A stretch of 64,000 bases of DNA from Clostridiales bacterium (GTDB lineage Bacteria > Acidobacteriota > Aminicenantia > Aminicenantales > UBA8522). Under the pieces are notes generated by a model. That model ran no database searches, was not told the DNA's origin, and saw nothing but the letters and a program-made list of their open reading frames with translations. The position numbers were made by a program, and so were the translations under genes. The DNA lies in assembly GCA_029907205.1 (NCBI GenBank), contig JARYMI010000003.1, positions 62,001-126,000 of the forward strand, in the 5' to 3' direction. Shown piece by piece: positions 16,789-25,640 of this stretch. How positions within the stretch are numbered: the stretch's first letter is position 1; every line of letters starts with the position of its first letter.

Positions 16789-19700
16789 GGGACCGGCTCT
16801 TTATCTTCTTCTCGCAACTCGTTCGAAAGGGGAGATGACGGGTTTGGGTTCATGACACGGGCGATTGTTTGTGTCAGTTGGTTGGTATTGAGGGGCTTTG
16901 AAATATAGTCATCCATCCCCATCTTCAGGCACCTTTCTCGGTCACCCTTCATCGCGTGGGCGGTCATAGCGATGATCGGGATATGCTTGCCTGACCCTTT
17001 TTCTTTCTGGCGAATGAGCTGGGTGGCTTGAAACCCGTCCATGCGAGGCATCTGGATGTCCATCAAGACCAGCTCAAAGTTCCCCTTTTCAAGCGCCTCC
17101 AAGGCTTCTGTGCCGTTCATCACACCTGTCACCTGATGGCCCTGCTTCTCGAGCATATAGATGGCCACCCTCTGGTTAACCAAGTTGTCCTCGGCGATAA
17201 GGATTCTATATGTCTGTCTCGCGACCGGCATGGCCGGTCTTGATTCCGGCGGAGGCAGACCCTGGGATTGGGGGGCAATCCCCAGGACTTCAAAGAGGAC
17301 CTTCCTTAGCTCGGATGGTTTGATCGGTTTGTTCAAATAGGCGGGAATACCCAGCTTCATCCAAGGTGTAGCCTCGACCCGGCTGTTGGCGGAACTTATC
17401 ATCGCAACCGTGGATTTGGCGACACTCGGGTTGTTCTTGATGTAGTCGAGAATTAAAAAACTGTCGTGCCCTGGCAGGTTGACATCCAAAAGGATGAGCG
17501 GGAAACGCTTCTCCTTGTCCTTGATATCATCCAGAATGACGATGGTTTCATCGGCACTTTCCGCTCGTGTCGTTTTAAAGCCCCAGTGAGACGTGAGTTT
17601 TTCGAGAAAGCCAAGGCAAGCCCGATTGTCCTCAACCAAAAGCAGGGGACGGCTTACGGCCATCAACTTGGCTGGCAAGGCCGGTTTGTCTGCCTCTTTT
17701 TTTAGCCGGCCAAACCGCGCTGTGAAGTGGAATCGGCTGCCCTTCCTGACCCCGCTTTCAACCCAGATGCGTCCACCCAGGAGGTCGACCAATTGTGAGG
17801 ATATGGCCAGACCTAGACCGGAGCCGCCATATTTCCGTGTCATGGAACTGTCGGCCTGAGCAAAGACGTCAAAAATGACCTTCTGTTTCTCTTCGGGAAT
17901 GCCGATCCCGGTATCGGCTATGACAAAATGCAGAATGACCTCTTCTTGGGATTTGGCCGCTTCCTCAACGGTGACGATGATTTCACCCTTTTCTGTGAAC
18001 TTGATGGCATTTCCGACGAGGTTGATCAGAATCTGGCGAAGCCGTCCTGGATCGCCGACAACCTTGGGGTCCACGCTCGGGTCTATATCAATTGCCAAGT
18101 CTAACCTGTTTCGGTGCGCCTGGATCGCCAGAGGGGCGAGAGTTTCAAAGATGAAATCCTCGAGATAGAAAGCCGTTGACTCAAGCTCGACTTTTCTTGC
18201 TTCGATCTTGGAGAAATCGAGAACGTCGTTGATCAAGCCCATCAAGGACTCGGCGGAAGATTTGATGCCCTTGAGATATTCATTTTGCTCTGGGGTGAGC
18301 TGGGTGTCGAGAGCCAGTTCGGTCATTCCCAAGATGCCGTTCATGGGTGTCCGGATTTCATGACTGATGTTGGCCAGGAACTCGCTTTTGGCTTTGTTCG
18401 CGGCCTGGGCTTCCCGCCGGGTCCTGATAAGTTCGGATACGTCAGCAAGGTTGATGAGGACGCCCTTGTACTCGTTGTCAGTGTAAATGGGCTTGACCCG
18501 GTAGATGACTTCCATCTGGCCGAGAGTCTTCTGGATTTCGAGCGGCGGCGACTGGGCGTTCTTTTTGAATGTTTCCACCGAGCTCTTGAGGTCTTCTAAG
18601 GATTCTCCAAGATGGATATCCCAAAGCGTCAGGCCGAGAACCTCTGTCCTCTTTTTGCCGAATATGTTGAGGAAGTAATCGTTGACTTCCACGATCCGGT
18701 CGTCGCTGTCGGCAAAAACGATTCCTTCTTCAATGCCCGATATGATGGCCGAGAGTTTCTCCGATTCTCTCTGGGTGGCCTCTTCTGCCCGCTTGCGGTA
18801 AAGGGCTTCGACAAATGCCGTGGCCAGAGCCTCGGCTGTATCTTGGTCGTCTGAGTCATAGCCTGATTCTTTGTTGGCCAGGACAAGGACTCCGAGGGAG
18901 TTTCCGGCCCGCTTGAGCGGGATGCAGAGAAGAGATGACAGGGGGGGATGCCCCGGCGGCGTCCCTACTCTGAGGGGATGAGCGCCAGGGTCGTTGATGA
19001 TGTGTGTCTGGCCATCTTTGATCGGCAGGCTCCATAGCCCTCTGATTTTCATGTTTTTAAGAAGCTCTATGGCGTCATCTCTGCTGATGCCGCAGGCGTT
19101 CCAGCCGGCGTCGGTCACAGAGCTGACATCTAACAGGCCCTTGGCATTGATTTCGCCGATAAAACCGAACGCGCTCCCGGTGAGCTCCACGGCGATTTGA
19201 AGGCTAGACATCGCCAGGTGAGAGTCCGACTCCGCTGAGAGAGTCTTCTGGAGAAGCTTGTTTATTGCCTCGAGAAGGATTTTCTGTTTCAGGATTTTGG
19301 TTTCGGCGCGCTTTCTCTCTGTGATGTCTATGTCCATGCCGCGGTAGCCAAGGAGCTCTCTTTTTTCATCAACAATAGGAAGGCCGTTTGTCAGCAGGCA
19401 GACTAACCGTCCGTCTTTGGTCAGGTTCCAGTTCTCCAGGTCGTTAATGGGCTTCTTCTCGGCACAAATTTGCTCGAAAATGACCCTAACCCTGGAAGCC
19501 TCCTCCTTGGGCATCAAGTCGAAGGGGGATTTTCCTATGATTTCTTCCGGGTCATAGCCGAGAATTTGCTTGACTCTTCCTGAAGCAAAAGTGTAGATGC
19601 CGTTCTTATCCACTTCCCAGATCCAGTCGGCTGAGCTGAGGGCGATGTCCAGGAATCGCTTTTCTGACGTGCGGAGTTCCTCCAGAATCTTTATTTGATC

Positions 19701-20159
19701 TGAGATGTCCCGGTAGATCCCGAAGATAGCCTGAAGCTTGCCGTCCAAGATGATAGGAGAGGCGATGACGGAGACAGGGATGAGGCGTCCGTCCTTCCTT
19801 TGTCGGACAGTTTCGAACGACACTTTCTCGCCGTTGATCACCCTCTGGGTGATCGAGACGGCCGTGCTTATCTCGCTGGGCGGAACAATCAAGTTATCGA
19901 TTATCTGGCCGATAATTTCTTCCGTCTCAAAACCGAAGATTTTCTTGAACTCGCCGTTGGCCCTGAGAAGATGGCCTTCCCGATCGGCAATGATGATGCC
20001 TTCCTGAGCAACCTCGAACAGCTTCTCAAAATAGACCTCTTCTGCCCTGAGCTCTTTTTGCCGTTGCCCGTTCCCTTGAGGAGGGCTAGGGGCGTCCTTA
20101 GACTGGGTTAGGTCGCGGCCTTCTCCCGTTTCGTTAGTCTTGTGTCCGATTGGAGACAT
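16785..20159 (-). CDS. Hybrid sensor histidine kinase, PAS-PAS-GAF-PAS-HisKA-HATPase-REC-REC
   Basis: A 1124-residue protein without membrane segments, so a cytoplasmic sensor. In order: two PAS domains (about 45-160 and 165-285), a GAF-like domain (about 300-450), a third PAS (about 465-590), HisKA with FLANISHEIRTPMNGILGM, an ATPase domain (GNAIKFTEKG, ADTGIGIPEEK, GSGLGLAIS), and two receivers with phospho-Asp in LILLDVNLPGHD and LVLMDIQMPRMDG. The second receiver keeps the acidic pair (IAEDNLVNQ); the first has VEDNRACL. The signal is unknown; PAS and GAF domains suggest a redox or small-molecule cue. The start is ATG 20159; an in-frame stop lies just upstream. Confidence 0.92.
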   Translation of the reverse strand: MSPIGHKTNETGEGRDLTQSKDAPSPPQGNGQRQKELRAEEVYFEKLFEVAQEGIIIADREGHLLRANGEFKKIFGFETEEIIGQIIDNLIVPPSEISTAVSITQRVINGEKVSFETVRQRKDGRLIPVSVIASPIILDGKLQAIFGIYRDISDQIKILEELRTSEKRFLDIALSSADWIWEVDKNGIYTFASGRVKQILGYDPEEIIGKSPFDLMPKEEASRVRVIFEQICAEKKPINDLENWNLTKDGRLVCLLTNGLPIVDEKRELLGYRGMDIDITERKRAETKILKQKILLEAINKLLQKTLSAESDSHLAMSSLQIAVELTGSAFGFIGEINAKGLLDVSSVTDAGWNACGISRDDAIELLKNMKIRGLWSLPIKDGQTHIINDPGAHPLRVGTPPGHPPLSSLLCIPLKRAGNSLGVLVLANKESGYDSDDQDTAEALATAFVEALYRKRAEEATQRESEKLSAIISGIEEGIVFADSDDRIVEVNDYFLNIFGKKRTEVLGLTLWDIHLGESLEDLKSSVETFKKNAQSPPLEIQKTLGQMEVIYRVKPIYTDNEYKGVLINLADVSELIRTRREAQAANKAKSEFLANISHEIRTPMNGILGMTELALDTQLTPEQNEYLKGIKSSAESLMGLINDVLDFSKIEARKVELESTAFYLEDFIFETLAPLAIQAHRNRLDLAIDIDPSVDPKVVGDPGRLRQILINLVGNAIKFTEKGEIIVTVEEAAKSQEEVILHFVIADTGIGIPEEKQKVIFDVFAQADSSMTRKYGGSGLGLAISSQLVDLLGGRIWVESGVRKGSRFHFTARFGRLKKEADKPALPAKLMAVSRPLLLVEDNRACLGFLEKLTSHWGFKTTRAESADETIVILDDIKDKEKRFPLILLDVNLPGHDSFLILDYIKNNPSVAKSTVAMISSANSRVEATPWMKLGIPAYLNKPIKPSELRKVLFEVLGIAPQSQGLPPPESRPAMPVARQTYRILIAEDNLVNQRVAIYMLEKQGHQVTGVMNGTEALEALEKGNFELVLMDIQMPRMDGFQATQLIRQKEKGSGKHIPIIAMTAHAMKGDRERCLKMGMDDYISKPLNTNQLTQTIARVMNPNPSSPLSNELREEDKEPVP

Positions 20160-20192
20160 AAATTTTTCCGGTTTTCAACGAATATCCTCCTG

Positions 20193-20220
20193 ATTCTATC
20201 TGCTCAGCCGAGCCGGTCAA
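20193..20220 (-). promoter_or_regulatory. Predicted promoter of the phosphorelay operon
   Basis: Minus strand TTGACC (20215-20220), 16-base spacer, TAGAAT (20193-20198). AGGAGG (20186-20191) sits right at the expected transcription start, 26 bases before the kinase ATG. It precedes a TTG-started 14-codon frame that overlaps the kinase start, which could be a tiny leader peptide. Confidence 0.55.
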
Positions 20221-20370
20221 TCGCCTTTCTGGGTGAACGCAGGGGTGAATTTCTTTTTTCTTCTGTCCTCGGCGGGGGTGAATCGGGCCGCTGCGTAAGG
20301 AGGAGCGCATGCCGGAAGCATCCCCGCCGCCCGATTAAGAAATGGTGATTTCTACTGATGCCTTGTATAA
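20221..20370. other. Intergenic region with GGGTGAA repeats and inverted repeats
   Basis: No gene is seen here. GGGTGAA occurs three times (near 20231, 20242 and 20275). AATCGGGC (20281-20288) is matched by GCCCGATT (20329-20336), and GGCGGGGGTG by CATCCCCGCC. The arms are ordered so that they compete rather than nest. Similar TTCACCC/GGGTGAA words recur at 36.5 and 61.0 kb. Confidence 0.35.
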
Positions 20371-20460
20371 TGGAGTGGCTGCACATGGAAAATAATAAGC
20401 TCGTCCTCGATTCTTCTTTCCTCCCTGGACAGGTTTTTATCCTTTTTTTCCACTCTGGCG

Positions 20461-21036
20461 TTGGTCTTGGTGTTCTTGATCTTCATGTTAGCTGGCCGCG
20501 GAAAGCTTAAGCAAAAAATTGAGAAATCGTTCAGCCCTCAAAGGGCTGCCAGGATCAACGAGATCCTGGAAAACATCGACAGGCAAATTCAGAAATACCT
20601 GATTATCAAAACGGCCACAAGCTTTATATCGGGCCTGGTGACGATGACCGTCCTGCTCGCCTTTGGTGTTGATTTTGCCATCGTCTTCGGGTTTCTCACG
20701 TTCCTCCTGAACTTCATTCCGAGCCTAGGTTCAATTGCTGCCCTGATTCTTATCGTTCTCATAGCCGCTTTTCAGTTCAGCAGTCCCTGGCCGGTCCTGT
20801 GGATCCTTCTCATTCTTGTTTTTATCGACCTTCTGATATCCAATTTTGTCGAGCCAAAACTCATGGGCTACGGCCTTGGACTGAGTCCCTTGGCGGTTCT
20901 TTTCGTCCTCTTTTTCTGGGGATGGCTCTGGGGCATTCCCGGCATGATCCTGGCTGTTCCGGTCATGGCGGTCGTCAAAATCGTTTGCGGCAACGTTCCG
21001 TCCCTTCAATTTGTGGCCGAAATCATAAGCAAATAG
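20461..21036 (+). pseudogene. AI-2E family transporter, truncated: C-terminal half only
   Basis: About 191 residues matching the C-terminal half of AI-2E/YdiK-type membrane proteins: IDRQIQKYLIIKTATSFISG, NFIPSLGSIAA, NFVEPKLMGYGLGLSP and GIPGMILAVPVMAVVKI. Family members are usually 330-370 residues with an N-terminal membrane half, which is absent. The frame is open back to 20371, and residues upstream of the nominal TTG 20461 still look like the family's middle membrane segment, but no start with a ribosome binding site is visible. I read it as a remnant after deletion. A functional short form starting at TTG 20461 or ATG 20485 is less likely. Confidence 0.65.
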
Positions 21037-21049
21037 CTTCCGCGAAGAG

Positions 21050-21697
21050 TCAAGGAGGAGTAATCAACCTTTTTTGATGGGAGAGTTCCTTGAGCTTGGC
21101 GAACCGCTGCCCCAACTCGCGAATGTAGGTTCGGCCGTTCCAGTTGTCTTTAGCAAAATACTTAAGCTCAAGGATGACGTTATCCAGACAGGCGAGCTTC
21201 TCTTCTTTTTTGTAGATTTCAACTTCCTGAGGAAGGACAATGGCTCGCTCGTAGCGGCAGCGTTCGATACTCTGGAAGATAGCTTCCCCGGCCTCGTTTT
21301 TTGACGAGCTTTCCTCCCCCGGGAGGACAAGCTTGGATTTCCCCTTTTCGATTTTCGATTTGGCATAGTCCAGGGCCAGGAGGGCGTCCTTATCGACAAA
21401 CGCAGGGTTGTTGTCAGCGTGGTCCTTGATCGGCGCCTCAATATTGAGGGTCAGCCAGAGAAGCCTCTCATCCTGGGCAACCTCTTCAGAGAAAGCCTGC
21501 CTCTTGTGGACGATCTTGCTTTCTTGGTAGGGCTTGTGTCTGGACAAGAAAGGACAGGCCGGCGGGCAGTTGATTCTTTTTTCCCTGATCAGTCCGCAAC
21601 AGAGCGAACAGAGGTTCGAATTCAGGGCAGGGCAGTGTCTCTTCGCTTTCCTCTGGTTGCAGCGCGAGCATTTGCCCACGGACTCAGTCCCTCTCAA
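21050..21697 (-). CDS. Zinc-finger protein of unknown function
   Basis: A 215-residue protein. The first 55 residues hold a cysteine-rich knuckle (CSRCNQRKAKRHCP, LCSLCCG, NCPPACPF) likely to bind zinc. The rest is charged and helical without a motif I recognise. Its start overlaps the Mth938-like gene end by 4 bases (ATGA), so it is translated with the rnc-pyr run. No function can be assigned. Confidence 0.65.
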   Translation of the reverse strand: MRGTESVGKCSRCNQRKAKRHCPALNSNLCSLCCGLIREKRINCPPACPFLSRHKPYQESKIVHKRQAFSEEVAQDERLLWLTLNIEAPIKDHADNNPAFVDKDALLALDYAKSKIEKGKSKLVLPGEESSSKNEAGEAIFQSIERCRYERAIVLPQEVEIYKKEEKLACLDNVILELKYFAKDNWNGRTYIRELGQRFAKLKELSHQKRLITPP

Positions 21698-22032
21698 CAG
21701 GTGAGATGAAAGGCGCCTGCCGTCCTCTTGTGAGCGGCGAACTCATTGAAGATTTGCGTTGCCTTTTTAGTTTTTTCAACTCGGAGAACGATGCCTTTTG
21801 ATTGAACCGCTTGGTGGACTTCGGAGCTAACCTTCATGAAACCAAAAAAACCCGTCCCTATGACGAGGACCTCGATGTCTTCCTGGAGGACATCTTCGAT
21901 ATCCTCCAGATTTAGTCGATGGCCCTCCTTCCGCCACCAGGATGGATTAATCCGGCCGGGAAGCAAAATAAGATCGGCCGTGTACTTTGTTCCGTCAACA
22001 ACCATGGCTCCGAAGTCGTAGTTCTCGATCAT
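21694..22032 (-). CDS. Mth938-like (DUF498) domain protein
   Basis: A 112-residue protein. YDFGAMVVDGTKYTADLIL, WWRKEGHRLNLEDI and the central VLVIGTGFFGFMKV are typical of the Mth938-like family, whose bacterial members have no established biochemical role. It overlaps rnc by 4 bases and the following zinc-finger gene by 4 bases. Confidence 0.78.
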   Translation of the reverse strand: MIENYDFGAMVVDGTKYTADLILLPGRINPSWWRKEGHRLNLEDIEDVLQEDIEVLVIGTGFFGFMKVSSEVHQAVQSKGIVLRVEKTKKATQIFNEFAAHKRTAGAFHLTC

Positions 22033-22775
22033 TTTTTCAGCATGAATGTCTCTGCCGTCAGGGCCTTCATTTTTCTGCCCAAAAGACTGAGGAGGGCTTT
22101 TCGAGCGGCCTTTTGTTCAGCGCTCTTTTTTGAATGGCCCTTGGCTTTTGCCAGCGGATACCGGCCGGCATAGACTTCAACGATAAAAACCTTCTTGTGG
22201 TCTGGACCCATCGAGGTCAAGGTCTTGTAAATCGGATGAGCCAAATTTTCTTTCTGAAAATACTCCTGAAGGGCTGATTTGTAGTTGTCAACAACGAATT
22301 TCTGGCTGTCAATTTTGCTGTACGATTTCTTGAGCAGCGGCAGGAAGAATTTCTGAGCTGCCTCGTATCCTTGGTCGAGATATACGGCTCCGACCAGGGC
22401 TTCAAAAGCGCCGGCCAGAATCGTTTTCTTTTTTCGGCCGCCGCTCTTCTCTTCGCCCTTGCCGAGCAGGATATGCCTTTCGAGTTTGATTTTCTGGCCG
22501 AATCGAGCGAGCGAGTCAGAGCTGGCCGCCACAGATTTGACTTTGGAGAGTTCGCCTTCGCTGAGGTCCGGATACCGAGATACGAAAAAATCCGCCAGCA
22601 CGAGTCCGACAACAGAATCGCCGAGAAATTCCAGGACCTCGTTGTCTTTCACGCTTTTCCGCTGGTGTTCGTACGCATAGGAGCTGTGTGTCAGGGCCTG
22701 GGCCAAGAGCTCTTTGTCCATGAATTCAATGCCAATTTTCTTTTCGAACTTGGCAACCTTTTTGTTCATCAGCAC
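22029..22775 (-). CDS. rnc: Ribonuclease III
   Basis: A 248-residue enzyme of normal length. The catalytic domain has the signature NEVLEFLGDSVVGLVLAD and a second acidic cluster in FEALVGAVYLDQG. A double-stranded RNA-binding domain ends the protein, with DHKKVFIVEVYAG and GHSKKSAEQKAARKAL. It cleaves double-stranded RNA in rRNA maturation and mRNA decay. It lies 6 bases downstream of pyrC. Confidence 0.95.
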   Translation of the reverse strand: MLMNKKVAKFEKKIGIEFMDKELLAQALTHSSYAYEHQRKSVKDNEVLEFLGDSVVGLVLADFFVSRYPDLSEGELSKVKSVAASSDSLARFGQKIKLERHILLGKGEEKSGGRKKKTILAGAFEALVGAVYLDQGYEAAQKFFLPLLKKSYSKIDSQKFVVDNYKSALQEYFQKENLAHPIYKTLTSMGPDHKKVFIVEVYAGRYPLAKAKGHSKKSAEQKAARKALLSLLGRKMKALTAETFMLKK

Positions 22776-22781
22776 GAGATC

Positions 22782-24065
22782 TTAAGAAAATGGATAGACA
22801 ACCCTGCCCGCCACGATCGTCATCACCGGCGCGCCCTTGAGCTTCCAGCCGTCAAAGGGGTTGTTCCGGCTCTTAGACGCAAACGTCGTGATATCGATGA
22901 CCGTTTCCTTGTGCAAGTTGAGAATGGTCAGGTCGGCATCCGCCCCCACGGTCAACCGTCCCTTGTTTGTCAAGCCGAGGATCCGAGCCGGGTTTGTCGA
23001 GATCATTTCGATGAACCGGGACAGGTCAAGCACGTTTTTGTTGACCAGCCTGTCGAGGAGGAGAGAAACAGCGGTCTCTAAGCCGTTGATGCCAAAAGGA
23101 GCCCGGTCGAATTCGACTTCTTTTTCTTCTGCGGTATGGGGAGCATGATCCGTGGCCAGGACGTCAACGACGCCCTTCTTGAGCGCCGCCAGCAGAGCCT
23201 GAACATCCTTCTGGCTGCGCAAAGGAGGATTAACCTTGAGGTTTGTGTCATAATTGGCCAGGGCATCATCTGAGAGGACGAGATGATGCGGCGTCACTTC
23301 AGCCGTCACCTTAACCTTTCGTTTTTTTGCTTCCTCGACCAGTCGCGCTCCGCCTCGTGTGCTCAAATGGGCAATGTGGATTCTGGCCCGTGCTGCTTCT
23401 GCCAAGATGATATCCCTGGCGATGATAACCTCTTCGGCTGAGGCGGGGATTCCTTTAAGACCCAAAAAATAGGAATGAGAGCCTTCGTGCATGAGGCCGT
23501 CCTGGCTGAGGTCAAAATCTTCGCAATGGTCGATGATGAGCGTTTGAAGGAAATCTGAGTATTCTAAAGCCCGTCGCATGACCAGGCTATTCTGGACGCA
23601 ACGGCCGTCGTCGGAGAAAGCAACCGCTCCGGCGTCCAGGAGGTCGGCCATATCGGTGATCTGTTCGCCCCTCAAGCCGCTTGTGATGGCAGCAATAGGG
23701 AAGATGTTAACCGCGGCCCTCTTCTCTGCTTCGGCGAGGATGAATTCGGTCACGCCGCGATTGTCATTGACTGGGTCAGTATTGGGCATGGCGCAGATGG
23801 AGGTAAACCCTCCCCTGGCTGCCGCTCGGGAAGCCGTCTGAATATCCTCTTTGTATTCTTGGCCGGGTTCGCGGAGATGGGCATGCATATCGATGAAGCC
23901 GGGAGCGACCACAAGCCGTGAAACATCAAGTACTTTAAACCCTTCGGCCTCTTCGATCTTTGGCCTGATGTCGGCGATCTTTCCTTGGTCGATGAGAATG
24001 TCCAGCGTCTCATCAGTGCCGGAGGACGGGTCGACAACTCTTCCGTTCTTAATCAGCAGTCTCAC
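22782..24065 (-). CDS. pyrC: Dihydroorotase
   Basis: A 427-residue class I dihydroorotase. Metal ligands appear in FIDMHAHLREPG, a second region with IIDHCED and IHIAHLSTRGGARL, and the catalytic Asp region LATDHAPHT. It closes carbamoyl aspartate to dihydroorotate in pyrimidine synthesis. It overlaps the end of pyrB by 17 bases, as expected in a pyr operon. Confidence 0.95.
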   Translation of the reverse strand: MRLLIKNGRVVDPSSGTDETLDILIDQGKIADIRPKIEEAEGFKVLDVSRLVVAPGFIDMHAHLREPGQEYKEDIQTASRAAARGGFTSICAMPNTDPVNDNRGVTEFILAEAEKRAAVNIFPIAAITSGLRGEQITDMADLLDAGAVAFSDDGRCVQNSLVMRRALEYSDFLQTLIIDHCEDFDLSQDGLMHEGSHSYFLGLKGIPASAEEVIIARDIILAEAARARIHIAHLSTRGGARLVEEAKKRKVKVTAEVTPHHLVLSDDALANYDTNLKVNPPLRSQKDVQALLAALKKGVVDVLATDHAPHTAEEKEVEFDRAPFGINGLETAVSLLLDRLVNKNVLDLSRFIEMISTNPARILGLTNKGRLTVGADADLTILNLHKETVIDITTFASKSRNNPFDGWKLKGAPVMTIVAGRVVYPFS

Positions 24066-24987
24066 GCTCTCTTCCTCCTAAAAGAAGATAGAGAATGGCC
24101 ATGCGGATGGCGATGCCGTTTTCGACTTGTTTGAGGATGACCGATTTGACCGAATCGGCCATTTCTGAGGAGATTTCAACACCCCGGTTGATCGGGCCCG
24201 GATGCATGATGATAGCGTCCTTATTAGCCAATTGGAACCTTTTCTCTGTCAGACAATAGAGGTTTCTGTATTCCCTGATGGAAGGGAAGAAGTTGGCCTT
24301 CTGGCGTTCGGTCTGGATACGGAGCATCATGATGACGTCGGCTCCGGCCAGAGATTCATCCAGGCTATGGCTGATCGTTGCCCCGAAATTCTTGAATTCT
24401 TCGGGCAGAAGGGAAGGCGGGCCGACCAGGGTGATCTGAGCACCCAGCTTGCTGAGCAAGAACACATTTGACCTGGCCACACGGCTGTGGAGGATGTCTC
24501 CGACAATGACTACCCTGAGGTCCCTGAAGCTTTTTTTAGCCTGACGGATAGTAAACGCATCCAGGAGCGCTTGGGTAGGATGCTCATGGCTGCCGTCGCC
24601 GGCATTGATAACATGGGAACGGCAGAACGTTGACACAAAGTGAGGGGCGCCGGAACAAGAATGGCGGATAACGAGGGCGTCCGGGTTCATGGCCTCGAAG
24701 TTTAACACCGTGTCCTTCAGGCTTTCTCCCTTAACCACGCTGCTCGTCTGCTGGCTGAAGTTGATGATGTCAGCGCTCAGCCGTTTGGCTGCCAGCTCGA
24801 AAGAACTGCGCGTCCGCGTGCTCGGTTCGAAGAAAAGGTTGACGATCGTCTTGCCGCGCAGAGTTGGGACTTTTTTCACTTCCCGGGTTGAGATTTCGGA
24901 AAGAGATTCGGCCGTGTCAAGGACAGTTAGGATGTCGGAGACATCAAGATGCTGGATGCCCAGGAGATGGCGCTGTTTGAATTCCAA
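24049..24987 (-). CDS. pyrB: Aspartate carbamoyltransferase catalytic subunit
   Basis: A 312-residue enzyme with the carbamoyl-phosphate loop FFEPSTRTRSSFELA, the HPTQALLDAFT motif and HPGPINRGVEI. It condenses carbamoyl phosphate with aspartate. No pyrI regulatory subunit is nearby, which fits the pyrR-pyrB-pyrC arrangement. It starts 10 bases after pyrR. Confidence 0.95.
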   Translation of the reverse strand: MEFKQRHLLGIQHLDVSDILTVLDTAESLSEISTREVKKVPTLRGKTIVNLFFEPSTRTRSSFELAAKRLSADIINFSQQTSSVVKGESLKDTVLNFEAMNPDALVIRHSCSGAPHFVSTFCRSHVINAGDGSHEHPTQALLDAFTIRQAKKSFRDLRVVIVGDILHSRVARSNVFLLSKLGAQITLVGPPSLLPEEFKNFGATISHSLDESLAGADVIMMLRIQTERQKANFFPSIREYRNLYCLTEKRFQLANKDAIIMHPGPINRGVEISSEMADSVKSVILKQVENGIAIRMAILYLLLGGRERETAD

Positions 24988-24997
24988 GATCCTGCTC

Positions 24998-25552
24998 CTA
25001 CTTTAGTTCAGCAGGTTCCGTAATCAAGACTTCATCGGCGTCGTCGACCTCGCTCAGCTTGACCTGGACGACTTCCCGCTTAGATGTTGGCAGGACTTTT
25101 CCCACGTAGTCGGGCCTGATCGGGAGTTCACGATGGCCTCGATCGATGAGGACAAAAAGCTGGACTGTTTGGGGGCGGCCAAGGTCGAACAGACTGTCCA
25201 TGGCCGCGCGGATTGTCCGTCCTGTGAAGAGCACGTCGTCGACAAGGAGAACATCTTTTTTGGAGATCGGAAAATCGATCTCCGTCTTCTGGACCATGTG
25301 CTGGGTTTCCAGCTCAGCGAAGTCATCTCGGTAGAGGGTAATGTCCAGAACGCCGACAGGGATGTCCACTTTCTCCAAATCTTGAATCAGCTTTGAGATA
25401 CGCTTTCCCAAGTAGATGCCGCGTGTTCTAATTCCCACGATGACCAGGTTCTTCAGGTTGCGGTTCCGCTCTAAGATCTCCGTCGTCATCCGAACCAGAG
25501 ACCTCTTGATCTTGGCTGCGTCCATCACCTTGGCTTTGATTTTTTCTTCCAT
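24998..25552 (-). CDS. pyrR: PyrR, pyrimidine regulator / uracil phosphoribosyltransferase
   Basis: A 184-residue PRTase-fold protein. The phosphoribosyl pyrophosphate site reads VLLVDDVLFTGRTIRAAMD, with IGIRTRGIYLG near the N-terminus and the C-terminal DYVGKVLPTS. PyrR binds pyr mRNA leaders in Firmicutes. The 88 bases between it and ribF show no clear anti-antiterminator, so here it may act mainly as an enzyme or at another site. Confidence 0.92.
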   Translation of the reverse strand: MEEKIKAKVMDAAKIKRSLVRMTTEILERNRNLKNLVIVGIRTRGIYLGKRISKLIQDLEKVDIPVGVLDITLYRDDFAELETQHMVQKTEIDFPISKKDVLLVDDVLFTGRTIRAAMDSLFDLGRPQTVQLFVLIDRGHRELPIRPDYVGKVLPTSKREVVQVKLSEVDDADEVLITEPAELK

Positions 25553-25640
25553 GAAGATCTCCTGCCTCCTCCGCCAGTCCCTTTCCTGGGGAAAACAAAG
25601 GCTAATTTTCTAATGAACATGCCCTAATTGGAGAAAAAAG

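Noticed and set aside
20461-21036. Complete AI-2E exporter gene
   Set aside because: The N-terminal half and a credible start are missing; listed as a truncated gene.
25553-25640. PyrR-responsive attenuator upstream of pyrR
   Set aside because: Only 88 bases, with no clear terminator or antiterminator stem and no PyrR-binding loop that I can see.
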